From: Candidatus Helarchaeota archaeon
GTDB taxonomy: Archaea > Asgardarchaeota > Lokiarchaeia > Helarchaeales > RDOG01
Direction: 5' to 3'
DNA: 64,000 nt
Assembly: GCA_019058315.1 (NCBI GenBank)
Contig: JAHPZH010000002.1
Coordinates: forward strand, 682,001-746,000
How positions within the stretch are numbered: position 1 is the first letter of the stretch; every line of letters begins with the position of its first letter. A program made the position numbers and the translations under genes. The notes beneath the pieces were generated by a model. The model was not told the DNA's origin. It ran no database searches and saw only the letters and a list, made by a program, of their open reading frames with translations. Below are positions 46,046-53,904 of this stretch, piece after piece.

Positions 46046-46384
46046 TTATTTACTAAAATAACGCTCAGCAGAAAAGCTTTTTCCCTGTGCTATAATAACA
46101 CACGTTCTTTTTTCGGGAGTTATTGTTATTGTAGCACTTTCGATGACTTCAAGGGGAATACCCTCCTTTTTTAAAACATTATGAAACCACTTGGACATTA
46201 ATTTATAATATCTTTCTACGTCATCCCCTTCCATATCAGGGGTTAAAGTACCACTAATCAAGTCAACAATAATTTTTCTTCTTGGTCTAAAATGTTCAAA
46301 TGGGTAGTTACCAAATCCTTCTGGGTTCCACATTGAGGATCTTAATGCGTTATTAGCTACTGACCTTAATCTTATTAATTTCAT
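46046..46384 (-). CDS. Hypothetical protein, 112 aa
   Basis: A small soluble alpha/beta protein with a central helix (GDDVERYYKLMSKWFHNVLK) and a strand pair near the end (ESATITITPEKRTCVIIAQG). A basic segment, FRPRRKIIVDLISGTL, precedes the helix. It has no recognised motif and no membrane segment. It is divergent from the LRR/GTPase cassette, with an 80-bp shared promoter region containing ACTTTATAAAAAG as a likely TATA element. Function unknown. Confidence 0.65.
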   Translation of the reverse strand: MKLIRLRSVANNALRSSMWNPEGFGNYPFEHFRPRRKIIVDLISGTLTPDMEGDDVERYYKLMSKWFHNVLKKEGIPLEVIESATITITPEKRTCVIIAQGKSFSAERYFSK

Positions 46385-46464
46385 GTTTGAATAAATGAAA
46401 TTATTATATTTAAAATTAATTTGATTTTATTAACTTTATAAAAAGAAGATATGAATTGGTTTTA

Positions 46465-47355
46465 ATGGAAAAAATTAATGAAATTGAAGATGAACAAGAA
46501 AAAAAAGCCATTATTGAGTTATGGAATAATTTTAACTGCTGGGATGCTCCATTGAATCAGGTGGGATTTGAAATCAACGAGAAGGGACAAATAAAATTAT
46601 TGAGACTAAATAATAGAAAAATAAAAAAGATTCCTAACTTTATTGCTAATTTTTCAGAGCTTAAATATTTAGATTTATATTATAATAAAATCCGTAAAAT
46701 AGAAATACCAAATAATCTTAAGAAATTGAAGCGATTATATCTTGGAGGAAATCTCATTACTAAAATCGATGGCCTAGATAATTTTTCACAGTTGAATGAA
46801 TTAGCTATTTATGGAAATCGAATTTCAAAGATTCAAAATATCAATCATTTATCTTCCTTATTATCATTAAATCTAAATGGTAATAATATTACACAGATTG
46901 AAGGTTTAGATAATCTTATTCATTTACAAGATTTAAACCTGAATTCTAATAAAATTACAAAGATTAGTGGGTTAAATAATCTTTTTAATTTAAAGAGATT
47001 ATTATTGGATAATAATAGAATTACAAAAATCCAAGGATTAGAAAATCTAACTCAATTACAAGAAATTAGTCTAACAAATAACGAGATTATAAAAATCGAA
47101 GGGATAGAGGAACTTGATAACTTGGAAAGTATTTCACTTTTAGGAAATCCACTTTCAGAAATAGATAAGAAAGTCTATCATAAGGGTTTAATTGCTTTAA
47201 AAAAATTTTCTAGACAAAGGAAAATAGATGATTGCATAAAAAGAATAAAAGAAATACAAGAAATATTGAATTTGGGTAAGCTAAAATTAGATAATTATAA
47301 CATTTTAAATCAAGAACTTGAAGAACTACAGAAAAAAATTAAAGATTTCAAATAA
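46465..47355 (+). CDS. SDS22-type LRR protein with C-terminal coiled coil, 296 aa, beside a small GTPase
   Basis: The ATG at 46465 is preferred over a TTG three codons upstream. The N-terminus (MEKINEIEDEQEKKAIIELW) is helical. About nine SDS22 repeats follow (LQDLNLNSNKITKISGLNNL, LKRLLLDNNRITKIQGLENL), then the cap LSEIDKKVYHKGLIALKKFS and a coiled coil (CIKRIKEIQEILNLGKLKLD). It is the first gene of a series with a small GTPase (137 bp downstream) and a longin/winged-helix protein. Known SDS22-like LRRs bind regulatory proteins; use as an effector or scaffold of the GTPase is inference. Confidence 0.9.
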   Translation: MEKINEIEDEQEKKAIIELWNNFNCWDAPLNQVGFEINEKGQIKLLRLNNRKIKKIPNFIANFSELKYLDLYYNKIRKIEIPNNLKKLKRLYLGGNLITKIDGLDNFSQLNELAIYGNRISKIQNINHLSSLLSLNLNGNNITQIEGLDNLIHLQDLNLNSNKITKISGLNNLFNLKRLLLDNNRITKIQGLENLTQLQEISLTNNEIIKIEGIEELDNLESISLLGNPLSEIDKKVYHKGLIALKKFSRQRKIDDCIKRIKEIQEILNLGKLKLDNYNILNQELEELQKKIKDFK

Positions 47356-47370
47356 AAAGGAGTTAAATCA

Positions 47371-47436
47371 ATGGGATCTTCATTAATGTCAATTATAAAT
47401 TTTACAAATAAGAAATTACAAATATATAAAAAATAG
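47371..47436 (+). CDS. Possible 21-residue small ORF with good Shine-Dalgarno
   Basis: AAGGAG (47357-47362) lies 8 nt before an ATG that opens MGSSLMSIINFTNKKLQIYK, ending at TAG 47434-47436. It sits in the 137-bp spacer between the LRR and GTPase genes. The Shine-Dalgarno is better than that of most genes here, but the peptide is short and could be a chance frame or a leader peptide. Confidence 0.3.
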   Translation: MGSSLMSIINFTNKKLQIYKK

Positions 47437-47492
47437 GAAGGAAAAAATAATAATACAATACCAACATTCTTAAAATTCTGGGATATACAAGA

Positions 47493-48011
47493 ATGACAAT
47501 ATACAGATTTAAAATAGTTATTGTAGGAGATTATGGAGTAGGTAAAACATCATTAATAAATCAGTATGTTACCCAAAAATTTAAAGGAAGTTATATTCCC
47601 ACTTTGGGAGTACAATTCACTAAAATAAGTTTAAAAGCAAGCGATGATGAGGTTGAATTAATCCTTTGGGATATAGCTGGTCAAGATAGCTTTTTTAAAA
47701 TTAGACAGAGATTTTATGATAATACTCAAGGATTCATAGTTGTATACGATATTACAAGAAAATCCTCTTTGGAAAATATTAAAAATTGGTATGATGATGT
47801 CACGGCGCACACTGGGAAATTACCTTGTCTTTTACTTGGCAATAAATCTGACTTAACAGAAAGAAGAGTTATTAATAAGGAAGATGTAAAGGAAATTATT
47901 GAAAAACATGAAATGAATTTTATTAACTTTTTTGAAACCTCAGCAAAAACTGGAGAAAATGTGAAAGAAAGTTTTGAATCAATAGCTAAAAACATATTAA
48001 AAAATATATAA
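47493..48011 (+). CDS. Rab/Ras-like small GTPase, 172 aa
   Basis: All five G motifs are present: G1 GDYGVGKTS (12-20), switch I with T37 (IPTLGVQF), G3 WDIAGQD (59-65, catalytic Q64), G4 NKSD (117-120) and G5 ETSAK (148-152). The switch/interswitch sequence is of Rab type. The chain ends FESIAKNILKNI without C-terminal cysteines, so it is not prenylated in the eukaryotic manner and is probably soluble or recruited by partners. It binds and hydrolyses GTP as a switch. It lies between an LRR gene and a longin-like gene (26 bp downstream), which are candidate effector and regulator. Confidence 0.95.
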   Translation: MTIYRFKIVIVGDYGVGKTSLINQYVTQKFKGSYIPTLGVQFTKISLKASDDEVELILWDIAGQDSFFKIRQRFYDNTQGFIVVYDITRKSSLENIKNWYDDVTAHTGKLPCLLLGNKSDLTERRVINKEDVKEIIEKHEMNFINFFETSAKTGENVKESFESIAKNILKNI

Positions 48012-48037
48012 ACTATTATTATTTCGATCTTCCAGAG

Positions 48038-49138
48038 GTGTATGAAATAAATAAACCGTATTTTTTAAGCATAATAAACCCTTCAGGAATATGTTTATTC
48101 TTATATTGCTTTAAAGAAGATTTTGATGTAACAGAATTTCAACTTTTTAGTGGTTTTATAACAGCCATTATTAAATTCTCAGAAGAATTAAATGAAAAAA
48201 TTGGGTATAGCAAGGAGGATGGACGAGTTCCTTCCATTCCTCTTAATTTAAATTTTGAAATTCTGATCTCATATAATGAACCCCTAATTGGTTGTCTTGT
48301 GGCGGAAAGAAAAGATTATGATGAGGATATGAAAATTTTTCTTAATGATGTATTAGATGAATTTCTAGAAATTAATGGTGAAAATCTCAAAGATTTTAAT
48401 GGTGATATTGGGACATTCGATCGTTTTAAAGATGAAATCGAAAGAATTTTCAGAAAAAGAAGCATTTTTTCTTATCAAATCCCAAAAATGAGAACAGACC
48501 AAACCAAGAGGATATCGCTGAAAGAAAATTTCTTAGATTTAATTGATTTGATAGATGGTAAGAGAGACATTAAACAGATTTCTCAAATTTTAAAAAAGGA
48601 AACAGAAAAAATAAAAGACATGATTTCACGATTATTATGGCTTGAAATGATAAATTTAAGTGCTAAAGTCTACGAAGATGATGTTTTTGAACCAAGAAAA
48701 GACTTATTTCAATTAATAAGAAGCAGAGAAATTGATCCAGAAAAGAGAAAAGAAAAAGAAAAACATTTAGAGGAAAAAGCATCCGAATTTGATTTATTAA
48801 ATGCCATTGATGGATTCAAAACTGTTCTTGAACTTGATAATGACTTTCCTAACTTATCTTCTGATGAGATAAAACGAATTTTATCATATTATCTCTCTCA
48901 AGGATCTTATCTTGAGAAAATTGAGCTGTACCCACAATTAATCAATATTAATGATAAACTTATTGAGAATTTATCCGATGAAAGCCTTGCACTATGTTAT
49001 TCATTGGAAAATATTTGTGAAGGAGATCTATCATTAGCAGAAATTTCAGCAAGAATTGGTATGCCAATTAATGAAATAAAAAAAATGTTAAATTTTATGG
49101 GAGATCATGTAACATATATTAAAAAATCTGTTAAATAA
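48038..49138 (+). CDS. Longin-like protein with tandem winged-helix-like segments, partner of the small GTPase
   Basis: 366 aa. The N-terminal domain (1-130: PYFLSIINPSGICLFLYCF, helix LFSGFITAIIKFSEEL, strands NFEILISYNEPLIGCLVAER) is longin-like and matches the start of the protein at 21236-22354. Then come winged-helix-like segments (FLDLIDLIDGKRDIKQISQI, LWLEMINLSAKVYED; SFENICEGDLSLAEISARIG-type region near the end). GTG at 48038 is the conventional start. However, GAGGTG (48035-48040) followed by 6 nt places an ATA at 48047 in ideal position, giving (M)NKPYFLSIIN, which aligns better with the paralog. It lies 26 bp after the GTPase; an operon is likely. Confidence 0.75.
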   Translation: MYEINKPYFLSIINPSGICLFLYCFKEDFDVTEFQLFSGFITAIIKFSEELNEKIGYSKEDGRVPSIPLNLNFEILISYNEPLIGCLVAERKDYDEDMKIFLNDVLDEFLEINGENLKDFNGDIGTFDRFKDEIERIFRKRSIFSYQIPKMRTDQTKRISLKENFLDLIDLIDGKRDIKQISQILKKETEKIKDMISRLLWLEMINLSAKVYEDDVFEPRKDLFQLIRSREIDPEKRKEKEKHLEEKASEFDLLNAIDGFKTVLELDNDFPNLSSDEIKRILSYYLSQGSYLEKIELYPQLININDKLIENLSDESLALCYSLENICEGDLSLAEISARIGMPINEIKKMLNFMGDHVTYIKKSVK

Positions 49139-49166
49139 TAGATTAATACATTGCAAATAAAATGGG

Positions 49167-49847
49167 TTATGATATAACCTTGCTTCTTTCTATAATCCAA
49201 TTATTTAATCGCTGAAAATCCTCCTCAACAAAATAATTACATATTACTTCTTTGAATTCCTGACTTAAAATTTTATATCTTTTCCTATCACCAGATGAAA
49301 AATAATCCAAAATGAAGAATATAAACTCTTTACTGTCTTCGGGAGCAATTTCTACAAGGGCTTTAATTATTTTTTTTCTAAGCTTTAGACTAAAATCAAT
49401 TGGATCTACACCAGTTTCAATCAAACGTTTTATTGCTTCAATTAGGCATTTTTGAATGCCCTTTTCAATCAAAGATTCAACAAATGACTTTGATGCAATA
49501 AAATATTCTCCTGGAGCTAATAAATCACGTAAATCAGGACGTTTTTCAATAGGGATTTCTTTATAATCAGGCTCATAATTTTCATTAAATTTAAATTGAC
49601 CTATTGCAAAATGAGTAAGATTAAAATAAGAAAATTTTTCTCCCTTTCTCAATAGAACCAAATTCTTTTGTATTTTTCCATTTTTAATTTCTGTAAGGGC
49701 ACATATGTCTATCCCCTTTTCTTTTAAAAAATCGTCATTAATAGGAATATAACACTTTTCAAAAATATAATACCCTTTTTCTTTATCTACAACCCTTCTC
49801 TCATTTTTTTCGATACGATCTAACCAATCATCTGTCAAAAGAATCAA
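49167..49847 (-). CDS. Hypothetical protein, 226 aa
   Basis: The N-terminal half (1-110) is alpha/beta with IEKNERRVVDKEKGYYIFEK and FNLTHFAIGQFKFNENYEPD. The C-terminal half is helical (FVESLIEKGIQKCLIEAIKR, KALVEIAPEDSKEFIFFILD) and might be a HEAT-like or winged-helix bundle. No membrane segment and no recognised family. The start is TTG at 49845-49847. It is convergent with the longin/winged-helix gene (28 bp) and follows the ribbon-helix-helix gene on the same strand by 48 bp, so it may be cotranscribed with that regulator. Confidence 0.65.
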   Translation of the reverse strand: MILLTDDWLDRIEKNERRVVDKEKGYYIFEKCYIPINDDFLKEKGIDICALTEIKNGKIQKNLVLLRKGEKFSYFNLTHFAIGQFKFNENYEPDYKEIPIEKRPDLRDLLAPGEYFIASKSFVESLIEKGIQKCLIEAIKRLIETGVDPIDFSLKLRKKIIKALVEIAPEDSKEFIFFILDYFSSGDRKRYKILSQEFKEVICNYFVEEDFQRLNNWIIERSKVIS

Positions 49848-49895
49848 GTTCTATAATTTTTATAAATTTAAGAAATATCATCGTTTATACAATTG

Positions 49896-50843
49896 TTATT
49901 CTTTTTCTGCATCCTTAATTAATTCTTTTGCTGCTTCTTTAACTATTTCTTTTAAATCTTCTTTTTCTAATTTGCTAATCTTCTCTTCTATGTCCTCTTC
50001 TTCTTTAGGTTTCTCTTTTTTCGTTTTTTCCTTCTCTTTTTCCACTTTATCTTCTTTTTTCTTGTCCTCTCTAGCCTTCTTAACCTCTTTTAAATACTCA
50101 GCAGCTGCTTTATCTTGTTCAGAGAGGTTTGTTAATATCTGATCCATCATTTTTTCTGGTATTTTTTCTTTATATTGCTTTATTTTAGCTAAAAATATCT
50201 CAAATTCCTCTTTATTCATCTCTTTATCCGAAAATCTTAATAATAATTCAGGAAACTGGACGAGTAATTTTGGAAATTCATCTAAATTTGACCAGAATTC
50301 TAAGAATTCCAATCCAATAGTACTCTCTGAAACATGTCCCCAGTCTCCAATAATGACGTAATCAAATAATTCTTCCATCAAGTAACTAATTACCGACATT
50401 AGCAATTTTGAGTAATTAAGATTGAAGCTATGTGTTCCTTTAATACTGATATGATCTTCTCTTTTTATTTCATAATTGAGACTGTCTAGCCACATTAAGC
50501 CATTATTTCCAAGCTTTTTAATTAAAAATTGAAGAAATTCTTCGATATCAAAGTCTTCTTTCAATAAATCGAGTTGTAAATGAGCAAAATCGAGAAAGTT
50601 TTTTGCTGAATCTATAGAAATTTCTTCTAAAAGATCTTCTTCTATATCTTCTAATACCTTATTAAGCAGAGTTTTCTCAATAATGATCATGTTCTGATTG
50701 CGTGAATTAACAATTATATCTAACCATTCATAAATTGCTTTTCTAGCTATTTGATTAGTTGTTATATTCTGACTATTTGCTAATTTCTCTAATTCTTTAA
50801 AAATTTCTTCGGATATCCTGAGACCTATTAATTTATTAGGCAT
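49896..50843 (-). CDS. Ribbon-helix-helix protein with helical middle and charged C-terminal tail, 315 aa
   Basis: Residues 1-45 (LIGLRISEEIFKELEKLANS then NITTNQIARKAIYEWLDIIV) form a ribbon-helix-helix DNA-binding domain of the CopG/Arc type. The middle (50-225) is helical and acidic with a strand-rich insert (HISIKGTHSFNLNYSKLLMS). The tail (240-315) is an extreme Lys/Glu coiled coil (VEKEKEKTKKEKPKEEEDIE). AGGTGA lies 5 nt before the ATG. Archaeal RHH proteins are transcription regulators; the long, charged extension suggests oligomerisation or a chromatin-like role (inference). The large gene-free region upstream may hold its operators. Confidence 0.75.
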   Translation of the reverse strand: MPNKLIGLRISEEIFKELEKLANSQNITTNQIARKAIYEWLDIIVNSRNQNMIIIEKTLLNKVLEDIEEDLLEEISIDSAKNFLDFAHLQLDLLKEDFDIEEFLQFLIKKLGNNGLMWLDSLNYEIKREDHISIKGTHSFNLNYSKLLMSVISYLMEELFDYVIIGDWGHVSESTIGLEFLEFWSNLDEFPKLLVQFPELLLRFSDKEMNKEEFEIFLAKIKQYKEKIPEKMMDQILTNLSEQDKAAAEYLKEVKKAREDKKKEDKVEKEKEKTKKEKPKEEEDIEEKISKLEKEDLKEIVKEAAKELIKDAEKE

Positions 50844-52047
50844 TTAACTCACCTTTTCTTCCAATGGAGTACTCTATATAAAGAAGTCGTATGCGTGCGC
50901 GAGCTCTACGAAATATTTTTATATTCACAAAACTCGTACATAAAATTACAACCTTTACATTTATTAATCTTATTAACAAATGTTACCACACTTTTAGATT
51001 TTGTGTCCATAAAAATTGGTTAAAAATATGTTTGATGGTATATAGAATATTAATTTTATTTAATTTTTTTTGCTATAATAAAAAAATATTTGTAAATTAA
51101 ATATTTTTTTCTGTTATTTTATATAATTATACTTTAAATTACTGCTTTTGGATTAAATTCCTTATATATATGCAGAAATATTACCAAAATCTTAAATACT
51201 TCTCTTTTTTAGACTTCTTTAACATAAATATGTATATTTCTAAGAATTAAAGACCCCATTTTTAACAATTCTAAATAAACGCGTGCGCTGGCTTCTCATG
51301 GAGTAACATATACAACAAAGATGGAGTGGAGCATTTTAAATTATAAAAATATACATAAAATTATGCTATGAATCACACTTTTGAAATTATTTTATTTATT
51401 AGAAATGGAAATAAAATTAAATAAATCTTAAAAAATATTTTAAAGAAATTTATTTCTTTATTTCAATCAATCTTTTTACTTTATTCACTAATAACCTTTC
51501 TTTTTTTACTAATTAACATAGACATTTAAAAAAAGATTTTTTCAAATAATCTTTTCAACAGGTTTATTTCAATGCATTAGAAATCTATATTATAACAGTG
51601 TCATGAAATTTTATTCAATGCCTCATTGAATAATATTCAATCGCTTAAATTTGTCAGCAACTATATTTTTTTGTGTAATTTTGTGTTAAATTGAATTGAC
51701 CTTTTCTTAAAATATATCCATTATATTACTATTCAAAAAAATTAAAATAAAAACATTTTAATTAAAGATAATAAGAATTTTGGGAATAAACGGAAAGAAA
51801 ATAACTGAAATTCTATTAAATTTTAGATAAAAAAGATTTTACAAAAAAAAAATATAGTTTTCAATACTTTTGATATTATAAATCTTTAGAAAAAGCTAAA
51901 AAATCCATTAAATAGATATTAATTCTTCATTTTCCAATTTTAAATTAAAGGATTTATCTATATATAACTTTTTGTGGATAGATTTATGATATATTTCTTC
52001 ATATATATTGATTAATAAATATTAATTTCATATTGGAACGAATTATT
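50844..52047. other. 1.2-kb gene-free AT-rich region
   Basis: No credible gene is seen on either strand. A 69-codon frame at 50891-51100 has no Shine-Dalgarno and a composition like the spacer. The region holds two copies of GCGTGCGC (50893-50900 and 51281-51288), a strong inverted repeat at 51611-51633, and many poly-A/T runs. It separates divergent genes, so at least two promoters must lie within it. A regulatory region, an untranslated RNA, or decayed sequence are all possible. Confidence 0.5.
51611..51633. repeat. Perfect 10-bp inverted repeat with 3-nt loop
   Basis: Arms TTATTCAATG and CATTGAATAA are separated by CCT, and a further ATTCAAT half-site follows at about 51634-51641. The tight loop suits an RNA hairpin as well as a DNA operator. 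It is about 415 bp upstream of the surface-protein gene. Confidence 0.55.
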
Positions 52048-53688
52048 ATGAAAAAAAAAGTAATAGTTCTCATTTTAGCAATATTTCTTAGCTTTACGTT
52101 TATTTCTCTATCAAACTCCAATATATCAATAATTTCGAATAGGATTACTGTTAATTCACCCTCTAAAATATCTACAAGCGAAACAGCGAAAACCGCATGG
52201 ACAGCTAATGGTACACCAATCGCTATCCAACCTCAATATCAAGAAAGAGTTGATATTTGTAGCGATGGAGCAGGAGGAGCTATTATTACATGGGAGGATT
52301 ATAGAACTGGAACTAATGTTGATGTCTATGCACAAAGAATAAGGGCAGATGGGAGTGTTGCCTGGACTCCTGGTGGAGTTGCGATTTGTACACATACTTC
52401 AGATCAATTTAATGTTCGAATTTGTAGTGATGGATCAAGAGGGGCAATTATTTCGTGGTATGATTTTAGAGCAGGCAATGGTAATATTTACGCACAAAAA
52501 ATCAATTCTAGTGGAGTAGTACAATGGACACTTGATGGTGCGGGAGTCTGTACGTGGACTGGTAATCAATATTATCAAGAAATGTGTAGTGACGGTGCGG
52601 GAGGTGCAATTATCGCTTGGTATGATGATAGGGTTGGAAGTGATACTTATGCACAAAGAATCAAATCTAATGGAGCTCTAGACTCAGACTGGCCAGCAGG
52701 TGGAATATTGGTTACCTCCTATTCCACATATTATCCTCAAATTTGTAGTGATGGGGTTGGAGGTGCTATTATTGCTTTTTATTCTACAATAGGTAATATT
52801 TATGCACAAAGAGTTAATTCAAGTGGAGATTTACAATGGACATCAGCTGGAATAACAATATGTGATGAAGCAGATTGGCAGCAAAATCCACAGCTTATCA
52901 GTGATGGTGCCGAAGGGGCAATCATTACCTGGGAAGATTTTAGATCTACTACTAATTTTGATATTTATGCTCGTAAAATCAATGCAGCTGGGGGCGTGGA
53001 ATGGTTAGATGATGGTGAGGCAATATGCACTTTAGGCACTAACCAATGGAAACCTCAGATTTGTGCCGATGGAATGGGTGGCGCAATTATAACTTGGTAT
53101 GATAGTGATATCTCTGCTCAAAGAATCAATTCAGCAGGGAATGTACAATGGAAAACTGATGGTGTAGAAATATGTAATCTTGGAGGGGATCAAATAGAAC
53201 CCCAAATTTGTAGCAGTAAAAAAGGTAGCGCAATAATAACTTGGCTAGATAATAGAACCGGTCCAAATTCTGATATTTACGCCCAAAAAATAAGTTCGAG
53301 CGGTGCGGCGCAGTGGACTGCTAATGGAACTTTAATATGTAACGCAGACGGATTTCAAGCACTCCCAAAAATTTGTAGCGATGGAGCGGGTGGTGCAATT
53401 ATTGCTTGGGATGATGAAAGAACGGGAACTACCAACGATGATATCTATGCTCAAAGAATTAAAATCCCAGAGGAGGAAGATTACACTTTACTATTAATTT
53501 CGGCAGTATTATCACAATCTGGAGGGTTATTGGGAGAAATTCTAGGATTTTTCGATAGAGCCTTGAGCATACTATTATCCCCTATGGTAGTGGGTAGTAT
53601 TGTCTTGGTAGAAACACTTCTTATCATCATTTTGTCTTCTGTCGTTAAACGTCAAAGAAAATCATCTGGAAAAAGCAAAAAAGCTTAG
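52048..53688 (+). CDS. Secreted eight-repeat 'SDGxGGAIIxW' surface protein with C-terminal anchor
   Basis: 546 aa from the ATG at 52048, which opens a clean signal peptide (MKKKVIVLILAIFLSFTFIS); a TTG five codons upstream is less likely. Eight repeats of about 50-55 residues (ICSDGAGGAIITWEDYRTGT then VYAQRIRADGSVAWTPGGVA) cover residues 55-475. A transmembrane helix (LLSPMVVGSIVLVETLLIII) and a basic tail ending KRQRKSSGKSKKA follow. It shares repeat type, repeat number and anchor sequence with the protein at 7441-9111. Inferred to be a membrane-anchored propeller on the cell surface. Confidence 0.87.
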   Translation: MKKKVIVLILAIFLSFTFISLSNSNISIISNRITVNSPSKISTSETAKTAWTANGTPIAIQPQYQERVDICSDGAGGAIITWEDYRTGTNVDVYAQRIRADGSVAWTPGGVAICTHTSDQFNVRICSDGSRGAIISWYDFRAGNGNIYAQKINSSGVVQWTLDGAGVCTWTGNQYYQEMCSDGAGGAIIAWYDDRVGSDTYAQRIKSNGALDSDWPAGGILVTSYSTYYPQICSDGVGGAIIAFYSTIGNIYAQRVNSSGDLQWTSAGITICDEADWQQNPQLISDGAEGAIITWEDFRSTTNFDIYARKINAAGGVEWLDDGEAICTLGTNQWKPQICADGMGGAIITWYDSDISAQRINSAGNVQWKTDGVEICNLGGDQIEPQICSSKKGSAIITWLDNRTGPNSDIYAQKISSSGAAQWTANGTLICNADGFQALPKICSDGAGGAIIAWDDERTGTTNDDIYAQRIKIPEEEDYTLLLISAVLSQSGGLLGEILGFFDRALSILLSPMVVGSIVLVETLLIIILSSVVKRQRKSSGKSKKA

Positions 53689-53904
53689 AAATAAAAAACT
53701 AATCTATCATTTTTTTTATTTTCTTTTTTAAAGGTTTTACCTTTAAACATAACTTTATAAATAATATTCTAGAAATCAAAGGAATTCGGCATAAAAAACA
53801 TTTCTTTTTTATGTTTACAATTCATTTTGCCTTGAAATTATTGTATTTATTTTCTATTTCTCTTTAACTTTCTAATACAAAAGAATTTGAGTGTGTATGC
53901 TTAA

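Noticed and set aside
47493..48011. GTPase as an Arf or Rag/Gtr family member
   Set aside because: Switch region and WDIAGQD/NKSD/ETSAK motifs are Rab/Ras type, and there is no N-terminal amphipathic helix or C-terminal roadblock-like extension.
50891..51100. Open frame of 69 codons in the gene-free region
   Set aside because: No Shine-Dalgarno, no recognisable protein features, and composition like the surrounding spacer.
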